A stretch of DNA of 11,756 nucleotides from contig JALVLE010000195.1 in assembly GCA_027033555.1 (NCBI GenBank), forward strand, positions 1 to 11,756, given 5' to 3'. This DNA comes from Caldifarciminota bacterium (GTDB lineage Bacteria; Hydrothermota; Hydrothermia; UBA1063; CAJXJZ01). Under the pieces are notes generated by a model. That model worked only from the letters and a program-made list of their open reading frames with translations. It did no database searches and was not told the origin of the DNA. Shown in pieces: positions 6,323 to 11,756 of the stretch (the stretch's first letter is position 1; every line of letters begins with the position of its first letter). The position numbers and the translations under genes are program-made.

Positions 6323-7096
6323 ATGAGAATTTTGAAGTTGATTCTTGTAATAGGGATTATAGGAGGAGCGGCATGTGCACGGAGAACATATCCTCTCCTT
6401 CCTCCTCAGGACGTAGAATCTATTACTGGAGACAATGAGATTATTCTTGTCTGGGGCAAGGTGCAAAATCCTCACGTTGTCTCTTACAGGATTTACAGAA
6501 ATGATAAGCCTTATGGTTATTTTGAGCTTATTGATGAGGTGAGTACTACTTCCTATGTGGATCATGATGTGGTAAATGGAGTTACCTATTACTATGCCCT
6601 TTCAAGTGTTGACGAGTTTGGAAATGAAAGCGACCTCACTTCCTATCCCATTTTTGATACTCCAAGACCGGAAAGGCATAATCAACGTGTTTTCGCCTAT
6701 TCCTATTCACACGATACTATGGGTCTTTCGGGGTATCTCCTTGCAGAATTTTCACCTGTCCCGAAAGATAGTGGGGATTTCTATTTTACATATAAAAATG
6801 GGTCTCCTGTTATCATATGCAAACCCTCAACGTATATTCAGGACATGGGGAAGACGCAGGATTTGACAGATATTAACTGGGCTCCTGATGAAGGATGGAC
6901 AATGGAAAGTGCTACGCTCCTTTCAGGACATTCTTATGTGATCTGGACGCAGGATAATCATTTTGCGCATGTAAGATTGCAAAGGATTACAGGCGAGTAT
7001 ATCCTTTTTGATGTGGCGTATCAGACTGACCCGGGCAATCATGAACTATCCATTGGAAGAAATAAAGGGGTCATATATTTGAAAACAGGGAGGTGA
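6323..7096 (+). CDS. Probable lipoprotein with a fibronectin type III domain
   Basis: The chosen ATG follows a strong AGGAGGTG (6311-6318). It gives a 257-residue product with a clear lipoprotein signal: MRILK, then a hydrophobic stretch ending GGAAC with Cys18. The lipobox is slightly atypical (Gly at -3). A longer frame from 6224 would bury the signal, so I reject it. Residues about 26-110 form a fibronectin type III domain: PPQDVE, IILVWGK, SYRIYRND, then TYYYALSSVDEFGNES. The remaining 145 residues contain many aromatics and beta-like stretches that I do not recognise. It probably sits in the outer or inner membrane facing the periplasm. Its stop codon is part of the next gene's ribosome site, three bases from the next ATG, so the two are translated together. 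Confidence 0.8.
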   Translation: MRILKLILVIGIIGGAACARRTYPLLPPQDVESITGDNEIILVWGKVQNPHVVSYRIYRNDKPYGYFELIDEVSTTSYVDHDVVNGVTYYYALSSVDEFGNESDLTSYPIFDTPRPERHNQRVFAYSYSHDTMGLSGYLLAEFSPVPKDSGDFYFTYKNGSPVIICKPSTYIQDMGKTQDLTDINWAPDEGWTMESATLLSGHSYVIWTQDNHFAHVRLQRITGEYILFDVAYQTDPGNHELSIGRNKGVIYLKTGR

Positions 7097-7099
7097 ACT

Positions 7100-8674
7100 A
7101 TGTTCTGGACAATTATTGTAGGATTGAGTCTTCTCTCTTATGAGGGAAGCGTTGCAAGGGTGCGTACCGTGGTGGGAGATGCGATGGTGCTCCCCTACGG
7201 TGCGGAGGATTGGGAGTACCTTGTAAAAAATGACATTATTTCAGAAGGAGATATGGTGAAAACCCTTTATGATTCAAGGCTGGTGTTTGAGTTTGGAAGA
7301 GGTAATGTGGTGTCATTGGATGAAGACACTAAAATAGAGATAATAAGGCTTGATGATGATTTTGTTTTCAGATTGCAGACTGGAAGGGCAAGGGTGATGA
7401 CAAGGGAGGCAAGCGGTAAAGTGATAGTGATGAATACGGAAGTGAATATATATGAATATAGCACGGTGAGAGTGCAGAAAGAGGGTGCTATTGCCAAGGC
7501 CTCGGTAATAAGGGGTGAAGCTGAAATAGAAGGTGAAATAGTGAGGGCGGGTGAGATGGCAAGAATATATCCTGATGGTAAAATTGTGATAAGAAGGGAA
7601 TTTTTGCACGATGATTTTGATTCATGGGCTGCCAGGTATGAAAGAAGATACATAGTAGTTCACGAGGTTTACTATTTGCCTGACGACATATACATAGGGG
7701 TGTGTGATCTAGACGCATATGGCCACTGGAGATATATCCCAGGGTACGGATGGGTGTGGATTCCTGATGTGGGACCAGATTGGAGACCTTATTATTATGG
7801 ACACTGGGTTTTTCGTGTAAGAATAGGCTGGGTGTGGGTATCTTATGAGGAATGGGGATGGATTCCCTATCACTATGGTAGATGGGCATGGGTATCGGGT
7901 GTTGGCTGGGTGTGGGTGCCTGGTTCTGTCTGGAGAGGAGCCTGGGTTGTGTGGTATGAAGGTCCTGGCTGGGTTTCCTGGGCACCACTGGATCCTTATG
8001 GAAGGCCTATACACTATATTACCTACAGAGGAAAAAGAAGATGGATCGCGCCAGTAGTGGATAGAAGGAGTTTCCAGAAGCCAGTATATAGATATAAGCC
8101 TCCTAAAAATGGGGTTTATAAGAAACCTATTTATAAAACTGTGAAAGTGAAACTGGACGAAAAGGTACTCAAAAAGTTTGAAAAACCGGTGTTGCCAGAA
8201 GTTCCCATCCATGTAAAACCTGTGTTCAGAGAAAAATGGGTGAAAAAGGCAAGGTTGATGGAAAAGCATCCTGAGGTTGTGACTCGCCCGGTATTTAAGG
8301 AAAAGGTATCTGTAAGAAAAGGTTTTGATGGTAGAAAGGTTCATCCTGGGAACGCAGAAGAAAAAGAAATAAGGAGGCCTATAAAGGTTGGTAAAGTTAA
8401 GGGAGCAGCGAGACAGAAAAAAGTTATAAATAGAGAGAAGGACGAGAGAATACATATAAGGCCTCCAAAAAGGATCAAAAATAGACATAATGTTAAGGCG
8501 AGGGTTCTTGAGGATAGAGAAAGGGATGGAAGAGTAGAAAGGGGCAGGAGGGGAAGGACTCACATAAAAATTAAGAAAAAAGGAAAGAAGGGCAGAGAAA
8601 GAGATGACAGGTCTGGGCCTCATGTAGAAGTTGATTCAATGAGAAAGAGGGTAAATAATAAATTAGCACGATGA
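7100..8674 (+). CDS. Exported FecR-domain protein with Trp-rich (DUF6600-like) repeats and a long basic tail
   Basis: This 524-residue protein starts with a short hydrophobic export segment (about 1-15). A FecR-like beta domain (about 17-165) follows, with VRTVVGDAMV, SRLVFEFGRGNVVSLDEDTK and VIRGEAEIEG. Residues 207-298 hold three units of the pattern Tyr-Gly-x-Trp then Gly-Trp-Val-Trp, with about 18 tryptophans, ending WAPLDPYGRP. This is typical of DUF6600 proteins, which often carry a FecR domain. Residues from about 320 to the end are predicted disordered and strongly basic (Lys/Arg/His, with Pro), densest around 475-505. The role is unknown; a cell-envelope structural or polymer-binding job would fit. 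Start: GGGAGGTGA (7088-7096) ends in the upstream stop. The TGA overlaps the next ATG. Confidence 0.82.
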   Translation: MFWTIIVGLSLLSYEGSVARVRTVVGDAMVLPYGAEDWEYLVKNDIISEGDMVKTLYDSRLVFEFGRGNVVSLDEDTKIEIIRLDDDFVFRLQTGRARVMTREASGKVIVMNTEVNIYEYSTVRVQKEGAIAKASVIRGEAEIEGEIVRAGEMARIYPDGKIVIRREFLHDDFDSWAARYERRYIVVHEVYYLPDDIYIGVCDLDAYGHWRYIPGYGWVWIPDVGPDWRPYYYGHWVFRVRIGWVWVSYEEWGWIPYHYGRWAWVSGVGWVWVPGSVWRGAWVVWYEGPGWVSWAPLDPYGRPIHYITYRGKRRWIAPVVDRRSFQKPVYRYKPPKNGVYKKPIYKTVKVKLDEKVLKKFEKPVLPEVPIHVKPVFREKWVKKARLMEKHPEVVTRPVFKEKVSVRKGFDGRKVHPGNAEEKEIRRPIKVGKVKGAARQKKVINREKDERIHIRPPKRIKNRHNVKARVLEDRERDGRVERGRRGRTHIKIKKKGKKGRERDDRSGPHVEVDSMRKRVNNKLAR

Positions 8675-8883
8675 AAAAGATATTGATTATGCTCATCTTT
8701 TCACTCTCTGTGGCTCCCCTGTATGGTGGGAGCCACAGAAGAGGTGTATCTCGTTCGCTTACAAGGGGTATTGTTGAGATACTCAATTCCAGAGCACATA
8801 AAGATACAATATACAAAAATAATAAAAAGAAGCATGCAAAGAGAAAGAAAAAAAGAAAACGTAGAAGGAGGAAGAAGAAGTAA
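8671..8883 (+). CDS. Small exported polybasic peptide (70 residues)
   Basis: The ATG overlaps the preceding stop as ATGA, a usual sign of translational coupling. Residues 1-19 form a convincing signal peptide (MKKILIMLIFSLSVAPLYG) with possible cleavage before GSHRRG. The mature part would be about 50 residues. Its last 20 or so are almost entirely Lys/Arg with one His and one Ala, ending in a run of Lys and Arg at the stop. No family is recognised. A highly basic exported peptide could bind nucleic acid, lipopolysaccharide or an acidic polymer, or associate with the basic-tailed protein encoded just upstream; these are guesses. A strong hairpin lies in the signal-peptide codons (8707-8739). 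Confidence 0.6.
   Translation: MKKILIMLIFSLSVAPLYGGSHRRGVSRSLTRGIVEILNSRAHKDTIYKNNKKKHAKRKKKRKRRRRKKK
8707..8739 (+). repeat. 12-bp perfect inverted repeat (RNA hairpin) inside the signal-peptide codons
   Basis: TCTGTGGCTCCC (8707-8718) and GGGAGCCACAGA (8728-8739) are perfectly complementary around a nine-base loop. The stem is GC-rich and begins about 12 codons after the ATG at 8671. No T run follows, so it is not a typical intrinsic terminator. It may control translation or mRNA stability of the downstream part of the operon. Confidence 0.8.
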
Positions 8884-9286
8884 GACATTTTTGCTTCTTT
8901 TGCTTTTTTTGACTTCCTGCGCCTCCAGAATGCCTCCTCCAGGAAAACCTGATACAGATCCTCCGGAGATAAAGATTGTTTATCCACAGGACAAAGATAC
9001 TGTGTATAAATTTTTGCAGGTAAGGTATATCTATAAGGATAAAAGTCCCCTTTCCTGGATTGGGCTTTATATAGATGGCAGACGTGTATTTGTGGACTCA
9101 ATAAAAAGAGATTCTATTGTTCTTAAAATGGATACTTTGCCAGATACTATACACACAATTTACATTGAAGCAAAAGACCGGTGGGACAATACTGGAAAAT
9201 CCAATATAGTTAAGATTTTCACTGTAGGTGAAAAAAGGAGTGAAATGAAAAATGAAGGAATGGATAGAGAGTATAAAGGACCTTAA
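8834..9286 (+). CDS. Probable lipoprotein with a bacterial Ig-like domain
   Basis: A hydrophobic segment FLLLLLFLTSC (19-29) ends in a classical lipobox (Leu-Thr-Ser-Cys), so Cys29 should be lipidated. After a Pro-rich linker (MPPPGKPDTDPPEI), residues of about 45-140 resemble a bacterial Ig-like domain: IKIVYPQDKDTVY, WIGLYIDGRRVF, then HTIYIEAKDRWDNTGKS. The start is uncertain. The frame is open from 8723; I use ATG 8834 because it gives a basic n-region before the hydrophobic core. A TTG just before the Leu run, downstream of GGAGG at 8867-8871, is a weaker alternative. With 8834 the gene overlaps the basic-peptide gene by 50 bases in another frame. It overlaps the next gene by 35 bases. 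Confidence 0.7.
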   Translation: MQRERKKENVEGGRRSKTFLLLLLFLTSCASRMPPPGKPDTDPPEIKIVYPQDKDTVYKFLQVRYIYKDKSPLSWIGLYIDGRRVFVDSIKRDSIVLKMDTLPDTIHTIYIEAKDRWDNTGKSNIVKIFTVGEKRSEMKNEGMDREYKGP

Positions 9287-9569
9287 AAAAAGAGCCGATA
9301 GGGAGTATGAAGAAGGGGATTACGTTGATCTTTGTATAGTTGGCAGGAAAATGATGGAGCAGCTCCTTGTGATACAAAACAGTCTCACTCACAGAGAGGA
9401 AGTTGATGAAATACGCGTTTTTTTCTCAAAGTACCAAGGAGAGGAAGATATGTTTAAGCCATATCTTGCCCAGTTATGGGGAGGAATACCCACTCCTGCT
9501 GAAGGAAAAGAGTGTATGAAATACATAGAAAAGATCATTTCCCTGATAGAGGAGCTGAAAGTAGAATAA
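9252..9569 (+). CDS. Small helical protein of unknown function (HEPN-like impression)
   Basis: This 105-residue acidic, mostly helical protein has no signal peptide or membrane segment. The pattern DLKKRADREYEEGDYVDL followed by GRKMMEQLLVIQN recalls a HEPN-type helical bundle, but the usual HEPN RNase motif (Arg-x4-6-His) is not evident, so I would not call it one. The ATG at 9252 is preceded by GGAG at 9237-9240. The gene begins inside the last 35 bases of the lipoprotein gene. It is the last protein gene of this series before the tRNA. As a cytoplasmic protein it differs from the exported products encoded upstream. Confidence 0.65.
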   Translation: MKEWIESIKDLKKRADREYEEGDYVDLCIVGRKMMEQLLVIQNSLTHREEVDEIRVFFSKYQGEEDMFKPYLAQLWGGIPTPAEGKECMKYIEKIISLIEELKVE

Positions 9570-9574
9570 GGGCT

Positions 9575-9602
9575 TTGTGGTTCAATTTTTAAGCGTTATA
9601 AT
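9575..9602 (+). promoter_or_regulatory. Putative promoter of the tRNA-Thr gene
   Basis: TTGTGG (9575-9580) and a perfect TATAAT (9597-9602) are 16 bases apart. Initiation would fall a few bases before the tRNA 5' end at 9615. The same transcript probably continues into the phosphohexomutase gene, because no terminator lies between them. Confidence 0.6.
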
Positions 9603-9614
9603 ACATTTATATAC

Positions 9615-9687
9615 GCTGGCGTAGCTCAATCGGCAGAGCAGCGCATTCGTAATGCGCAGGTTGGCGGTTCAAGTCCGCCCGCCAGCT
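9615..9687 (+). tRNA. tRNA-Thr (anticodon CGU)
   Basis: The acceptor arms GCTGGCG (9615-9621) and CGCCAGC (9680-9686) pair perfectly, with T at 9687 as discriminator. The D stem is GCTC/GAGC. The anticodon stem is GCGCA/TGCGC with loop TTCGTAA, giving anticodon CGT at 9648-9650, which reads ACG (Thr). The T stem is GGCGG/CCGCC with loop TTCAAGT. The 3' CCA is not encoded. Confidence 0.97.
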
Positions 9688-9708
9688 TAATAACCTGATT
9701 TCTAAAAA

Positions 9709-10980
9709 ATGCTTATAGAGTCAGTATCCGGGTTGCGAGGCATTGTCGGGGAGGATATTACCCCTGATGTGATAGTGGACAGAGCACTTGCTTTTCTCTC
9801 CTTTAATCAGGGTAAAAAATATTTGATTGCAAGAGATACAAGACCTCATGGCAAAAGTATAATAGACATTATTGAGGGTGTACTTAATTTTTATGGAGTG
9901 GATACCCTTAACGCTGATATAATCCCCACCCCCACAGCACTCCTTTATATAAGAGACAATCATCTGGATGGAGGTTTTATAATTACCGCAAGTCATAATC
10001 CGGCAGAGTATAGTGGAATTAAATTTGTAACAGGAGAAGGTCTTTTCCCTGTTAAGTGGAAAAGAACCAATAATTTGAAATACACTGGCAGGACAGGGAG
10101 AAAAATTATAAGAGATGACGTTGGAGATTATCATCTAAAAAAAATATTGTCTCACTATAGAAAAAAAAATAGAACTCTCACAATATGCGTGGACACGAAC
10201 AATGGTGCTGCATGGCGACTTTTACCGGAGCTATTAAACAGAATGGGACACAGGGTTATAACGCTGAATACGAGTCCTACTGGTATTTTTGTTCATAACC
10301 CAGAGCCCAGAAAAGAGTATCTTAAAGAACTTGATACCATGTTAAAAGAGGGTTTATGTGATTTAGGGTTTGGAACAGACCCGGATGCTGATAGGCTTAT
10401 TTGTGGAGTAAAGGGTATAGGAGTTTTGAGTGAAGAATATACACTGCCTCTTGCATTATTGGGACTTGACAAAAAGACAGATGTTGTTGTGAATTTTTCC
10501 ACCTCAATGCTGGTTGATAGTGTTGTGAAAAGACTGGGAGGCAGGGTTATAAAGACTAAGGTGGGCGAGGCGAACGTGGTAAGCAAAATGAAAGAGATAG
10601 GTGTTAAGGTGGGAGGTGAGGGAAATGGAGGTGTTATTTTTTCGCATATAAACAGTGCCCGTGATTCTCTTGTGGGTAGTTTTTATATCACGCAGCTTGC
10701 AGAAAGGGAAGACATAAGGGAAATTATAGGGAGCTTACCGGAATATCACATGGTAAAGGAGAAGGTACCACTTAAAAATGAAATTCAATTTCAGAAAATA
10801 GAGGATGCTTTTCATGCAGATTTTGTAAGTAAAGAAGATGGGGTGTATTTTGAGTGGGAAGATGCCTGGTTACATATAAGAAAATCCAATACTGAGCCTG
10901 TAGTGAGGATTTATGCCGAGTCACTTGACAAAGAGAAGGCATATAATCTGGTAAAAAGGACAATTTCTCTTATTGGGTGA
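9709..10980 (+). CDS. Alpha-D-phosphohexomutase (phosphoglucosamine/phosphomannomutase type)
   Basis: The enzyme moves phosphate between C1 and C6 of a hexose or hexosamine, feeding sugar-nucleotide synthesis for peptidoglycan or surface glycans. All four family motifs are present in the 423-residue protein. TASHNP (93-98) carries the phosphoserine Ser95. DPDADR (224-229) holds the three metal-binding Asp residues. GEGNGG (303-308) is the sugar-binding loop, and RKSNTEPVVRIYAE (391-404) binds phosphate. The GEGNGG loop and the start (SVSGLRGIVGEDITP) resemble archaeal-type GlmM/PMM rather than classical bacterial GlmM, so substrate preference is open. The ATG has no Shine-Dalgarno and lies 21 bases after the tRNA. 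The stop overlaps the next start as TGATG. Confidence 0.9.
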   Translation: MLIESVSGLRGIVGEDITPDVIVDRALAFLSFNQGKKYLIARDTRPHGKSIIDIIEGVLNFYGVDTLNADIIPTPTALLYIRDNHLDGGFIITASHNPAEYSGIKFVTGEGLFPVKWKRTNNLKYTGRTGRKIIRDDVGDYHLKKILSHYRKKNRTLTICVDTNNGAAWRLLPELLNRMGHRVITLNTSPTGIFVHNPEPRKEYLKELDTMLKEGLCDLGFGTDPDADRLICGVKGIGVLSEEYTLPLALLGLDKKTDVVVNFSTSMLVDSVVKRLGGRVIKTKVGEANVVSKMKEIGVKVGGEGNGGVIFSHINSARDSLVGSFYITQLAEREDIREIIGSLPEYHMVKEKVPLKNEIQFQKIEDAFHADFVSKEDGVYFEWEDAWLHIRKSNTEPVVRIYAESLDKEKAYNLVKRTISLIG

Positions 10981-11756
10981 TGTTATATTCCATTATTTTC
11001 CACCTGGTTCTGGGTTTTTCTTCTGATTCTGTTGGATTTCTCAACAAGTATTTTGAGTGGGAGAGCCAAGTTTATCATGATTATCAGGATTCAGTGCTTT
11101 TTGATTATGAGGACGGGCTTGTTTTTTACGTGAGATATAGGGGTGGGATCCCGATAGATACTTATAAGATATCGCCTCTTTCGCATTATCTTGATAGCCT
11201 TTGGCATGCAATGCTTATAAAAGAGTACATGAAAGCTGTACCTGAAACATTAAGGGGAAAAAGTGCTTCGGAAGGTCTTATTCCCACTATTGACGTCCCT
11301 ATCCGTTTCCCAAAGGCATTGAGTTTTCTGGGTGAAGGGGGTAAACTGGATATAAGGGGTGGAGAGGATGTAATTATTGGTGGTCAGTCCACATATATGC
11401 ATAATCCATCAATGGGTGCAGATACCGGAAGTTCTTTCCCTACTTTAAATCTTGAAAGCTCCATGAGAGTGTTGCTTACTGGGACCGTTGGCTCAAAGCT
11501 TCATATAACTCTTGACTATGACCAGAAAAGAGAAAACCAGAATAAAAATATTGTTAAGTTGAAATATACAGGAGATGAAGACGAGGTGGTAAGGAGTGTG
11601 GAGGCTGGTCAGACCAGTTTTTCAATTCAAGGGACCCAGTTCGCCAGTTTTGCTGGAGGAGGCGGAAAGACAGGGCTTTTTGGGTTAAAGGGAATTTTTA
11701 ACTTCGGTGGAGTTGAGGTGCAAGCAGTGCTTACAAGGGAGACAGGCGAGTCCTCT
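10980..11756 (+). CDS. sprA: SprA/SOV-like T9SS outer-membrane translocon, N-terminal part (runs off window)
   Basis: An open frame of 259 codons starts at the ATG overlapping the preceding TGA and continues in frame to the window edge. A short hydrophobic N-terminus (MLYSIIFHLVLGFSS) may be a signal peptide. The later part follows the conserved N-terminal region of SprA. SKLHITLDYDQKRENQNK (about 180-197) leads into VKLKYTGDEDEVVRSVEAGQ. SFSIQGTQF and GLFGLKGIFNFGGVEVQAVL come next, matching the 'KLEYTG-EDE-I-IEAG ... SLFGIKT-LQFG' pattern remembered from Bacteroidota SprA. SprA is a very large barrel (over 2000 residues) through which T9SS cargo crosses the outer membrane. Only a small fraction is visible here. 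Overlap with the mutase stop suggests coupled translation. Confidence 0.75.
   Translation, partial: MLYSIIFHLVLGFSSDSVGFLNKYFEWESQVYHDYQDSVLFDYEDGLVFYVRYRGGIPIDTYKISPLSHYLDSLWHAMLIKEYMKAVPETLRGKSASEGLIPTIDVPIRFPKALSFLGEGGKLDIRGGEDVIIGGQSTYMHNPSMGADTGSSFPTLNLESSMRVLLTGTVGSKLHITLDYDQKRENQNKNIVKLKYTGDEDEVVRSVEAGQTSFSIQGTQFASFAGGGGKTGLFGLKGIFNFGGVEVQAVLTRETGESS

Noticed and set aside
7709..8623. Long minus-strand open frame opposite the FecR/Trp-rich gene
   Set aside because: It is a shadow of the biased codons of the plus-strand gene. The translation is a low-complexity mix of Phe, Ser, Pro and His with no ribosome site, while the plus strand has recognised domains.
8840..8870. Programmed frameshift or slippage at the A-rich run joining the basic peptide to the lipoprotein
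   Set aside because: The run is not in the correct phase for a classical -1 slippery heptamer, and the target frame would need +1. The lipoprotein has a plausible start of its own.
8571..9101. Minus-strand open frame rich in Phe and Leu
   Set aside because: It mirrors the Lys/Arg-rich tails and the lipoprotein on the plus strand; no start signal or family pattern.

Overview
This window looks like chromosome from a diderm (Gram-negative-type) bacterium of moderate to low GC content. The proteins are rich in Lys, Glu and Ile, which would suit a thermophile. The last gene encodes the N-terminal part of a SprA/SOV homologue, the outer-membrane translocon of the type IX secretion system (T9SS). 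That points to the Bacteroidota/FCB group or a related candidate phylum such as WOR-3 or Hydrothermae. The placement is inference from gene content, not from a phylogenetic marker comparison.

Left part (1-3440). A short deleted insertion sequence (about 406 bp, IS256/Mutator-like, both terminal inverted repeats visible) sits inside the 3' end of a penicillin-binding protein 1C gene. Only the C-terminal PBP domain remains downstream of it (to 612). Converging on it from the right is a tightly packed minus-strand operon read from 3297 down to 602: a DegT-type sugar aminotransferase, an unrecognised 151-residue protein, and peptide chain release factor 2 (prfB). A good -35/-10 pair lies just upstream of the operon.

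Middle part (3440-5860). Two AT-rich membrane-protein loci lie on the plus strand. The first is a broken multi-spanning membrane protein gene with two homopolymer changes and a perfect 11-bp tandem duplication. The second is an intact GT-C-like membrane glycosyltransferase. With the aminotransferase on the other side of the shared upstream region, they suggest surface-glycan chemistry.

Right part (5860-11756). A plus-strand series of mostly exported proteins follows: a DUF3783-like small protein, a lipoprotein with a fibronectin type III domain, a FecR plus Trp-rich (DUF6600-like) protein with a long basic tail, a 70-residue exported polybasic peptide, an Ig-like lipoprotein and a small helical protein. 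The junctions from the lipoprotein at 6323 onward are short or overlapping (3 bp, ATGA, 50 bp, 35 bp), so this looks like one envelope operon. A tRNA-Thr(CGU) gene with its own promoter comes next. It is followed after only 21 bp by an alpha-D-phosphohexomutase, whose stop overlaps the start of the SprA-like gene.

The most unusual points are: (i) the mini-IS with a ribosome-site-masking leader hairpin that now supplies the start codon of a truncated PBP domain; (ii) the mutually compensating +1 and +11 changes in the membrane pseudogene; (iii) the two consecutive exported proteins with very basic C-termini; and (iv) a SprA-like translocon gene translationally coupled to a sugar-phosphate mutase downstream of a tRNA.
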